Origin: JAZKFT01 sp040386335
GTDB taxonomy: Bacteria > Bacteroidota > Bacteroidia > Chitinophagales > Chitinophagaceae
Direction of reading: 5' to 3'
Length of the DNA stretch: 64,000 nt
Assembly: GCA_040386335.1 (NCBI GenBank)
Contig: JAZKFT010000018.1
Location: 186,001 to 250,000, forward strand
Below the pieces are notes generated by a model. That model was not told the origin of the DNA. It ran no database searches and was given only the letters and a program-made list of their open reading frames with translations. Shown piece after piece: positions 9,591 to 16,288 of the stretch (position 1 is its first letter; every line of letters begins with the position of its first letter). A program made the position numbers and the translations under genes.

Positions 9591-10223
9591 CTAGCTGTTA
9601 GATATCCCCACCCGGTGGTGCAGAAATTGATTGTTGGTTATTTCCTGCACCATAAACAGCGCAAGATTACCGGCATTAATGCTGTTGCCATCTGTTGGGT
9701 AATCTTCCCTGGTAACTAAATGGCCGTCTGCCGCCTTAGGCAGGATATCGGGTGGGCATACAAATGTCCAGTCAAGATCGGAGGCGGCAAGGTATTCATA
9801 AGCTTTCAGGTGTTCATGGCCTACCGCCAGGTATTCAGAAGGGTAGTCGGGCGTATCAATCAGGAAAGTATTTTCATCAGCATTCAGCACCCCCCTGTTT
9901 CCTAAACCCACAATTCTTTTTACCCCGGCCTTTTTCATTTGTGCAATGATATTTTTCATGCCAAGGCTCCGGGTTACATCGGTACCGTCAACATTGCCAC
10001 CCAGCGCGGTCAGCACGGCATCGGTGCCGGTAACGGCTTTCAGCACATCGCCTGCATCGAAAACCGAACCTTTAATGGCTTTAAAATTATCGTCCCGCAG
10101 ATCTTCATCAATCAGGTCTTCTACGTTGCGGCCAAATGCCCTCACTTTATATCCCTTTGCCTGGCAGTGAAGAATGAGCTCTTTGCCTACCGTGCCCGAG
10201 GCACCAAAAATGGTTATCGTCAT
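9591..10223 (-). CDS. NAD(P)-binding atypical short-chain reductase (NmrA-like)
   Basis: A 210-aa Rossmann protein with the dinucleotide-binding loop GASGTVG at residues 7-13. It continues with AFGRNVEDL, DAVLTALGG and VKRIVGLGNRG, as in the SDR_a5/NmrA-like NAD(P)H-binding family. There is no classical Tyr-x3-Lys catalytic pair in an obvious position, which is usual for this family. These proteins act as flavin/biliverdin-type reductases or redox-sensing proteins; the substrate is unknown. The ATG is preceded on the same strand by an exact -7 box at 10252-10259. Confidence 0.88.
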   Translation of the reverse strand: MTITIFGASGTVGKELILHCQAKGYKVRAFGRNVEDLIDEDLRDDNFKAIKGSVFDAGDVLKAVTGTDAVLTALGGNVDGTDVTRSLGMKNIIAQMKKAGVKRIVGLGNRGVLNADENTFLIDTPDYPSEYLAVGHEHLKAYEYLAASDLDWTFVCPPDILPKAADGHLVTREDYPTDGNSINAGNLALFMVQEITNNQFLHHRVGISNS

Positions 10224-10251
10224 TGTTCTTTTCTTTTAATGTTAAGTGGTA

Positions 10252-10259
10252 CAAATCTA
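10252..10259 (-). promoter_or_regulatory. -7 box TAGATTTG (minus strand)
   Basis: Read on the minus strand this is an exact TAnnTTTG match, 28 bases upstream of the ATG at 10223. A TTG lies 16 bases further upstream, slightly short of the usual spacing. Confidence 0.5.
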
Positions 10260-10353
10260 CAATTACGCTGAATGACAATGATGGGTACAAATCATTTTGT
10301 CCAGCAAATAGTTTTTTTCGGCAATCGCTTTCTTTCTAATTTCCGCCAGGGCA

Positions 10354-10388
10354 ACAAAAAAGCCACGGAAAATCGCGGCTGTTTTTTA
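10354..10388 (-). terminator. Terminator of the bacilliredoxin gene
   Basis: Arms AGCCACG and CGCGGCT pair with one mismatch and are flanked by an A tract on one side and a T tract on the other, so it could work in both directions. It lies just downstream of the leftward gene at 10407-10742. Confidence 0.75.
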
Positions 10389-10406
10389 ATAAGTTCGGTA
10401 TTATTT

Positions 10407-10742
10407 TTATGACATTCCTGCCTGTTCTTCTATTTCATCCATGTTAATGCCACTATGGCTTTCATCGTACACACATTCGCCGCCCCGTATTAGTAATACC
10501 TGGGGGCTTTCGTGAAAAACATCAAAATCTGAGGCAATTTTTTGACTGATATTCCGGTGTTTGATCAAATCAAGATAATAGAAATCGATGCCTTCGGGTT
10601 GGCCCTTTCTTTCAAGCCTGTGCTTGGTAACCGAGCTGATGGAGCACCTGGTACTGTGCTTAAAAATAAGCTGCGGAACCAGTTTTGATTTTTCTTTAAT
10701 AACGTTCACCTGTTCTTCCTCGTTCAATTCTATCCAATTCAC
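10407..10742 (-). CDS. ytxJ: Monothiol bacilliredoxin, YtxJ family
   Basis: A 111-aa thioredoxin-fold protein with the family hallmark KHSTRCSISS, in which Cys33 is the single active-site thiol, and SPQVLLIRGGECVYDESHSGI near the C-terminus. YtxJ proteins (DUF2847) are linked to bacillithiol redox chemistry and occur in bacillithiol-making Bacteroidota and Firmicutes; the expected role is removing bacillithiol from mixed disulfides. The start codon is GTG (MNWIELNEEEQ). No bacillithiol biosynthesis gene is present in the window, so the cofactor link is family knowledge only. Confidence 0.88.
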   Translation of the reverse strand: MNWIELNEEEQVNVIKEKSKLVPQLIFKHSTRCSISSVTKHRLERKGQPEGIDFYYLDLIKHRNISQKIASDFDVFHESPQVLLIRGGECVYDESHSGINMDEIEEQAGMS

Positions 10743-10798
10743 ACTTCAAAAATTTTATCTTTTTTATCAAATAGATCCTGTCATGTCAAGATTCCTGA

Positions 10799-10912
10799 TT
10801 ACAGTACAAAGCCTTGATTGTCAGGACATCCGGTTTTTCGGCTGGACCCACATGAACTAATCATTATGGCCAGGAAAACCATCACCAGGCAGACTGTAAT
10901 CACCTTCTTCAT
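10799..10912 (-). CDS. Very small lipoprotein (37 aa)
   Basis: A 37-residue product: MKKVITVCLV start, hydrophobic stretch, SSC lipobox with Cys21, then a short tail with SSRKTGCP and a second Cys29. The ATG at 10912 is preceded by a -7 box at 10937-10944. The frame stays open further upstream, but that extension has no lipoprotein character. Tiny lipoproteins with a Lys-Thr-Gly-Cys-Pro-like tail recur in Bacteroidota; their function is unknown. The complete signal and correct promoter spacing support a real gene. Confidence 0.7.
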   Translation of the reverse strand: MKKVITVCLVMVFLAIMISSCGSSRKTGCPDNQGFVL

Positions 10913-10936
10913 GTTGTTTTTGTTTTGAATTATCGG

Positions 10937-10944
10937 CAAAAATA
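10937..10944 (-). promoter_or_regulatory. -7 box TATTTTTG (minus strand)
   Basis: An exact TAnnTTTG match on the minus strand, 24 bases upstream of the ATG of the 37-aa lipoprotein. Confidence 0.5.
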
Positions 10945-11101
10945 CTTTTTGTATAGCTATTATAAGAGTATTTCTAATAGTTATTTGCTGCCTTGCTGTT
11001 AAATGGCGTGTTTTAGACTTAATTTGCCCCTCAAGTATCAATCAATAATAGCTTATCCGTTGCCGCCTTAACCGGTATATCAACACAAATTTTCCCTTCA
11101 A

Positions 11102-11869
11102 ATGAACCTCCAGTTAACCCGCCCTATTGCATTCTTCGACCTGGAAACTACGGGTGTAAATATAGGCGCCGACCGTATAGTAGAAATAGCCATGGTGCGC
11201 ATCAAGCCGGATGGCACGCAAAAAATCATGCGTAAGCTCATCAATCCGGAAATGCCTATTCCGCCTTCGTCTACGGAGATCCATGGTATTAGCGACAGCA
11301 TGGTTAAAGATGCGCCTACATTTAAGCAGGCCGCCGGCGAGATTAAGCAGTTTCTAGACAATTGCGATCTCGGTGGTTATAACAGCAATAAATTTGATAT
11401 CCCCGTATTGGTAGAGGAGTTTTTAAGAGCCGGTGTCGATTTTCAATTTGAAAAAAGAAGGTGCCTGGATGCCCAAAAAATATACCACCAACTGGAACCC
11501 CGGACCCTTACGGCAGCATTAAAATTTTATTGTAATAAAGAACTGGAGAATGCGCATAGCGCCGAGGCTGATGCAGTTGCCACCTGGGAAGTGCTTGATG
11601 CCCAGTTAGGTAAATACCCACAGCTAGGCAATACGGTAGAGAGTATTTTGAAAGCCGTAGGAGAAGAGGATATAGTAGACTTTGCAAGAAGAATGATAAA
11701 GGTGAACAACGTTATTGTATTCAATTTTGGTAAGCATAAAGGCAAGCCTGTAGAAGATGTGTTGAAAGCCGAACGCAGTTATTACGACTGGATGATGCAG
11801 GGCGATTTTCCGCAACATACCAAGCAGAAGCTTACCGAGATTTTGACCAAGATGTTGCTGAAGAAATAG
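11102..11869 (+). CDS. DnaQ-like DEDDh 3'-5' exonuclease
   Basis: A 255-aa protein with the complete DEDDh exonuclease set: Asp13 and Glu15 in FFDLETTG, Asp99 in NSNKFDIPVL, and His152 and Asp157 in HSAEADA. The C-terminal ~70 residues (FNFGKHKGKPVEDVL, YYDWMMQGDFP) match the small DUF3820-like domain often fused to this exonuclease in Bacteroidota. Expected activity is metal-dependent trimming of DNA or RNA 3' ends, in proofreading or repair. It is not a polymerase III epsilon by context, as it stands alone. Confidence 0.92.
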   Translation: MNLQLTRPIAFFDLETTGVNIGADRIVEIAMVRIKPDGTQKIMRKLINPEMPIPPSSTEIHGISDSMVKDAPTFKQAAGEIKQFLDNCDLGGYNSNKFDIPVLVEEFLRAGVDFQFEKRRCLDAQKIYHQLEPRTLTAALKFYCNKELENAHSAEADAVATWEVLDAQLGKYPQLGNTVESILKAVGEEDIVDFARRMIKVNNVIVFNFGKHKGKPVEDVLKAERSYYDWMMQGDFPQHTKQKLTEILTKMLLKK

Positions 11870-11876
11870 CGCATAG

Positions 11877-11975
11877 GGGGTAGTTAGTAGTAAATAGCAA
11901 GTAGATGGCGGCTGTTTGCTACTAACTACTCACTATTTACCACTCGCTATTTACTATTCACTACTCACTAATTAA
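11877..11975. repeat. Intergenic inverted short repeat (locus B)
   Basis: GTAGTTAGTAG (11880-11890) pairs perfectly with CTACTAACTAC (11919-11929). TAGTAAATAGC (11888-11898) pairs perfectly with GCTATTTACTA (11946-11956). The right side keeps repeating as CACTATTTACCACTCGC. The gap carries no ORF. Alternative hairpins are possible in the transcript of the exonuclease gene. Confidence 0.65.
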
Positions 11976-12028
11976 CAATATTTCACAATTCCTTTTCATC
12001 CGCTGTTCCGGATTGTGACCGGATATTG

Positions 12029-12036
12029 TATTTTCG
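12029..12036 (+). promoter_or_regulatory. -7-like box TATTTTCG
   Basis: One base off TAnnTTTG, 19 bases before the TTG start at 12056. The same variant precedes prfB (26747) and the second giant gene (55411). Confidence 0.35.
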
Positions 12037-12055
12037 TTTCTCACAGCTATATTGA

Positions 12056-12808
12056 TTGGAAAAGATTGTTATTATACCTACTTACAACGAAAAGGAAAAC
12101 GTTGAACAGATTATCCGTGCCGTATTTCAACTACAGCAAGGGTTTCATGTGTTGATAATAGACGATGGTTCGCCGGATGGTACGGCAGATATTGTAAAAA
12201 ATATGCAGCAGGAATTTGCCGGTGAATTATTTATCGAAGAACGTAAAGGAAAGCTGGGCCTCGGTACCGCATATATTCATGGCTTTAAATGGTGTTTGGA
12301 AAGAGGGTACCAGTTTATTTGTGAAATGGACGCTGACTTTAGCCATAATCCCAAGGACCTGGTTCGCCTGGTGGCAGCCTGTAAAGAAGGCGGAGCCGAC
12401 CTTGCGGTTGGCAGCCGTTATATACCCGGTGGCAAAGTAGAAAACTGGCCATGGGACAGGATATTTCTCTCCAAAGGAGCATCGTTATATACCCGCATGA
12501 TCACTTTTATTCCCGTGCGGGATTCTACGGCAGGTTTTGTATGTTACCGTAAAGAAGTGCTGGAAGCCATTAATTTCGACAGCATTAATTTTATTGGTTA
12601 TGCGTTTCAGATAGAAATGAAATTTGCAGCGTGGAAACTGGGTTTTGAAATCAAAGAAGTCCCCATCACTTTTATCGACCGCAAACTCGGCCATAGCAAA
12701 ATGAATAAGGGGATTGTGAAAGAAGGCATCCTCGGTGTTTTGAAATTAAAATGGCAATCGCTGTTTAAGAAATACTCTATTAAGCTGAAGAAGCCCGAAA
12801 TGGTGTAG
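12056..12808 (+). CDS. Polyprenol-phosphate mannosyltransferase-like family 2 glycosyltransferase
   Basis: A 250-aa GT-A glycosyltransferase resembling dolichyl-phosphate mannose synthase (DPM1). Visible motifs are the N-terminal VIIPTYNEKENV, DDGSPDGT at 36-43, and the metal-binding DxD in EMDADFSHNP (Asp92, Asp94), followed by GSRYIPGGKVENWPW. It ends without the C-terminal membrane helices of ArnC/GtrB relatives, so it is probably peripheral at the inner membrane. It likely loads a sugar onto a polyprenyl phosphate carrier for glycan or protein glycosylation. The start is TTG at 12056, forced because KIVIIPTYNE follows immediately. Confidence 0.9.
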   Translation: MEKIVIIPTYNEKENVEQIIRAVFQLQQGFHVLIIDDGSPDGTADIVKNMQQEFAGELFIEERKGKLGLGTAYIHGFKWCLERGYQFICEMDADFSHNPKDLVRLVAACKEGGADLAVGSRYIPGGKVENWPWDRIFLSKGASLYTRMITFIPVRDSTAGFVCYRKEVLEAINFDSINFIGYAFQIEMKFAAWKLGFEIKEVPITFIDRKLGHSKMNKGIVKEGILGVLKLKWQSLFKKYSIKLKKPEMV

Positions 12809-12887
12809 GATTTATGATTTCAGATGTCTGATTTTTGATGTGTATACTATGCGTTGGCCGTTTATTTATAAAGCGACGTTTTTTAAA

Positions 12888-14282
12888 TTACCCCATTAAA
12901 CTTCCCAACAACAAATAGGCCACCGAGAAATATATGACCAGCCCGGTTACATCTACCAGCGTGGCTACAAATGGTGCAGAACTTACGGCTGGATCAGCCC
13001 CCAGTCTTTTTAGCAACAGTGGCAGCATACTCCCGGCCAGTGTGCCCCATAACACAATACCTAAAAGTGTAATGCCTACCACCATGCCCACGAGCAAATA
13101 GTGAGGTCCATATACGTTAGGAAAAATACTGTTCCATACCAGCACCCGCATAAATCCTACTAACCCAAGCGTTAACCCAAGCAATACGCCACTCGTCAGT
13201 TCCCGGCGTAACACTTTCCACCAATCAGTTATAGTAAGATGACCGGTAGCCATGGCCTGTATCACCAGTGTACTTGCCTGCGAACCACTATTTCCCCCAC
13301 TGCTGATAATGAGCGGGATGAAAAGCACCAAAACCACGAACTTCTGTATTTCCCCTTCGTAGTACTGCATAACAGATGCGGTAAGCAGTTCACCCAAAAA
13401 CAAGATCACCAGCCAGCCAACCCTTTTCTTAAAAAGTTTTAAGATAGGAGTATCAAGATAGGGCTCGTCCAGGGCCTGCGTACCACCCATTTTTTGCATG
13501 TCTTCGCTGAACTCTTCACTGGCTACCCACAGCACGTCGTCGATCGTAACAATACCCAGCAGTTTGTTGCTTTTGCTCACCACGGGTACGGCCACCCGGT
13601 TATTCATTTTGAAAACTTCATAGGCAGTTTCCTGGTCATCGTCTGCATGAAGCGTAATGACCCGTTCGTCCATCAACTCACTTACCAGTTTGTCAGGCGA
13701 CGCCAGTATAATATCCCGAATCCGGATATCATCCAGCAGCTCGCCTTTTTTATTGATCACGTAGATCACGTCGACGGTTTCGGAATTTTTGCCAAACTTC
13801 CGGATAGTACCAAATACTTCTTCTACGGTGTTGTGTTCGTACACGTACACATAATCTGGCGTCATCAAGCGACCTACGGAATTTTCCGGGTACCCCAACA
13901 GCGAAAGGGTCACTTTTCGTTCTTCGGGCTCCAGCAGTTTGATCAGTTCCCGCACCACATTGCTGGGCAATTCTTCCAAAAAGGAAGTGCGGTCATCTGC
14001 AGGTAATTCGTTTAATAATTCAGCAGTTTTAAAAGGAGGTAGCTCGGTGATAATGCGCTTTTGTTCGGCCAGGTCCAGGATCTTAAAAACGCTGGATGCC
14101 CTGTGAATACTGAGGTTGGCGATGATCATAGCCTCATGGTCCTTGTATTCATAAATCAGGTTGGCCACATCGCTGATGTTCTGGTGGTCCAGAAATTCTT
14201 TGATGGCGAGCCTGTCGTCTGTAGCTATGATCAGCTCAAACTGCTCTTCAATTGTATGCTCCTGGATCAATTCTTCACTCAT
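12888..14282 (-). CDS. mgtE: Magnesium transporter MgtE
   Basis: 464 aa with the full MgtE layout: an N-terminal superhelical domain (about 35-135, repeated LxELPxxD motifs); a CBS pair (about 138-258, including MTPDYVYVYEHNTVEEV and ITLHADDDQETAYEVF); and a membrane domain of about five helices (285-460) with SGGNSGSQAS and GADPAVSSAPFVATLVDV in the pore region. It is a Mg2+-gated channel-like importer of the inner membrane, in which the cytosolic domains sense Mg2+. It follows the cytochrome gene on the same strand after 102 bases, so a shared transcript is possible. No Mg2+ riboswitch is visible. Confidence 0.95.
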   Translation of the reverse strand: MSEELIQEHTIEEQFELIIATDDRLAIKEFLDHQNISDVANLIYEYKDHEAMIIANLSIHRASSVFKILDLAEQKRIITELPPFKTAELLNELPADDRTSFLEELPSNVVRELIKLLEPEERKVTLSLLGYPENSVGRLMTPDYVYVYEHNTVEEVFGTIRKFGKNSETVDVIYVINKKGELLDDIRIRDIILASPDKLVSELMDERVITLHADDDQETAYEVFKMNNRVAVPVVSKSNKLLGIVTIDDVLWVASEEFSEDMQKMGGTQALDEPYLDTPILKLFKKRVGWLVILFLGELLTASVMQYYEGEIQKFVVLVLFIPLIISSGGNSGSQASTLVIQAMATGHLTITDWWKVLRRELTSGVLLGLTLGLVGFMRVLVWNSIFPNVYGPHYLLVGMVVGITLLGIVLWGTLAGSMLPLLLKRLGADPAVSSAPFVATLVDVTGLVIYFSVAYLLLGSLMG

Positions 14283-14384
14283 GCGGGTAAAGTTACTGGC
14301 TCATGGTATAGCGAAGCACACCACTGATTGGCTTATAAGCTTTTTGGTATTATTTTTTTGTGATGAAGTCCGGCATTGGCCGGG

Positions 14385-15773
14385 TTACAACGTTTTCAAA
14401 TATTCTATCACCGCCTTTCTTTCCTCATTGGTCAACTGATCGCCAAAATAATGGCCGCTGTTGCTGTAGCCTTTTAATGTGGTATTGTAAGTGCTGCGGG
14501 TATATTGTTTGTCTTTCGCCTGGAATTTCCATCCTACTTTTTCATAGTCATATTCCTGTATGTCAAAATTCCGGCTCCAGAATGTAGGGCGAAGTTTGCT
14601 GTTCAACAAACTTTCAAGGTTGGGAACTGAAGCATTATGCAGGTAGGGGGCTGTACACCAAACGCCATCCAGCGGTGGCGCAATATATCCTTTAAATGGT
14701 ACCAGGTCGGCAGGCCTTGCGCCGGTGGTAAACCAGCTTTTTTTAAACCATTGCAAAAAAGCAGGTTCGCTGTAATTGCTCATCACCAGCATCGAGTCGG
14801 TTTTAATGATATGCGAAGGCACCAGCAGGTTTGGATAGTTTCCATTTTCGCCATATTTACCATGACAGCCGCCGCAATGGTTTTCAAATACAGCCTTGCC
14901 GCTGGCAGCCAGTTCGGCATTTACCGGCATCGGATATTTGGGAGGTTCAAGGCTGTAGAGATAGGCCAGCACATCATTAAAATGCGTCAGCACTTCTGCA
15001 CTTTCGGCCGTGTCGCTTACCGTAAGCAGGTTAGAGGCCATCAAAAACCGTGGAAAATCGCCACGGCCAAAGCCACTGTAAAACATCGCATTTTTTTTCT
15101 TGAGCAGCCACCAGGCCGGAACGTCGGTGGGTATTACACCTTCCGGTATTTTCAGTTGCTCCTTTTCTATCCAGGCAAAAGTTGCAGGATTTCGGTGGGC
15201 GGCTAACACCGCCGTGAGACGGTCTGCAACATTTACACCCCTTGATTCAGCAACCAAATAGGGATAAGAAGCTTTGCCCGCCCTTATCAACGGCATCGCG
15301 GCCTCAGTTTTTTTGGGACCCATAGCCTTTACCGCCATCTCGAGTATTCCCATGGTGGCATCCTGTGGCATGGTATAATCGCTAAGCGAATTACCAAGGC
15401 CAATAACCAGGCTATCTCCAAATTTTTGGGCATGGCAATATAGACAGTTGGGCGAAACCACTTGCTCTCCATTGGGTGCTTTTACTACGGTGTAATTAAA
15501 TGGGGTATTGGTATTGGCGCCGCTTCGCTGCAAATAATTTTCCTTTTCCTTCATGCCGCTCAGTTTAAAAAAACTGTAGGGAACCCCGCTTTTCAGATAG
15601 TCGCCCTCAACCAGGTACCAATAACCTTTTTTTGCGTCGCCGGGGTATTGCTGCTGCGCAGGAATAGTCACAAATTGATCTGATGTTTCTATACCAACCG
15701 ATGCCTTCTTATTAAAACAGGCTGCCACAAAAACCAGCAGGCAAACTGCAAGCGTTATTTTAATTTTTTTCAT
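14385..15773 (-). CDS. Di-haem cytochrome c lipoprotein (RoxA/MauG-like)
   Basis: 462 aa with a lipoprotein signal (FVAAC, Cys19) and two c-type haem sites, CLYCH (110-114) and CGGCH (300-304). The stretch APYLHNASVPNL (375-386) is the motif seen in rubber-oxygenase RoxA-like and MauG-type di-haem proteins. It is predicted to sit in the periplasm anchored to a membrane and to carry out electron transfer or a peroxidase/oxygenase reaction. Substrate unknown. The gene starts 16 bases downstream of the 46-aa DUF2256 gene on the same strand, so the two are probably co-transcribed. Confidence 0.87.
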   Translation of the reverse strand: MKKIKITLAVCLLVFVAACFNKKASVGIETSDQFVTIPAQQQYPGDAKKGYWYLVEGDYLKSGVPYSFFKLSGMKEKENYLQRSGANTNTPFNYTVVKAPNGEQVVSPNCLYCHAQKFGDSLVIGLGNSLSDYTMPQDATMGILEMAVKAMGPKKTEAAMPLIRAGKASYPYLVAESRGVNVADRLTAVLAAHRNPATFAWIEKEQLKIPEGVIPTDVPAWWLLKKKNAMFYSGFGRGDFPRFLMASNLLTVSDTAESAEVLTHFNDVLAYLYSLEPPKYPMPVNAELAASGKAVFENHCGGCHGKYGENGNYPNLLVPSHIIKTDSMLVMSNYSEPAFLQWFKKSWFTTGARPADLVPFKGYIAPPLDGVWCTAPYLHNASVPNLESLLNSKLRPTFWSRNFDIQEYDYEKVGWKFQAKDKQYTRSTYNTTLKGYSNSGHYFGDQLTNEERKAVIEYLKTL

Positions 15774-15789
15774 GGTGTCTGATGTGTGT

Positions 15790-15930
15790 TTATTTTTTGT
15801 TTCTGCACCTGTCGCTGCAATATTTTACTTCGTCCCATACTTTCTCCCATTTTTTCCGCCAGCTAAATGGCCGGTTACAAACAATGCATAATTTAACCGG
15901 CAGATCTGCCTTTAGTTTCATTTTTGCCAT
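15790..15930 (-). CDS. DUF2256 small zinc-finger-like protein (46 aa)
   Basis: A 46-codon frame on the minus strand from ATG (15928-15930) to TAA (15790-15792). It contains two Cys pairs, C15-x2-C18 and C38-x3-C42, and the family core RPFSWRKKWEKVWDEVKYCS. DUF2256 proteins are ~40-60 aa with exactly this pattern (C-x-x-C, WRKKW, YCSxRC), so recognition is good despite the size. Probably a structural zinc site; function unknown. In other genomes DUF2256 often neighbours cryptochrome/photolyase genes; here it sits 16 bases upstream of a di-haem cytochrome gene. A second ATG at codon 4 is an alternative start. Confidence 0.88.
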   Translation of the reverse strand: MAKMKLKADLPVKLCIVCNRPFSWRKKWEKVWDEVKYCSDRCRNKK

Positions 15931-15947
15931 GGTAAAATAACGCCGTT

Positions 15948-16159
15948 TTGGTTGATTAGTTGATTGATGGATTAGTTAATTGGCTGGTTGGCTGGTCGCG
16001 GCACAACCCATAATCAGGGCTATACCCAATAGCGCTAATAACTTCAACGGGGTGCCAATGCTATTCTATCAAGGTGCAAAAACCTGACTCAACAGGAACC
16101 TGAAGCGCAAATCGCATGCTCATACAGTGAATTAATCAACCAATCAACTAATCAACCAA
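15948..16159. repeat. Long-range inverted repeat (locus C)
   Basis: A perfect 19-base inverted pair: TTGGTTGATTAGTTGATTG (15948-15966) and its reverse complement at 16141-16159, 174 bases apart. Both arms continue imperfectly as degenerate GATTAGTT/AACTAATC words. This fills most of the 358-base gap between the divergent DUF2256 and lon genes. I see no other ORF or RNA gene in the gap. Confidence 0.8.
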
Positions 16160-16288
16160 ACAGCCACATCGTCACTCACCCGCATTTTTGCATGTCTATG
16201 TGACCAACATAGGGCGAATGGCACTATCATTGCCAATATTTTGCCCTAACCCTTCACCGGGCTTTTTATTGACCGAAAACGATATTAA

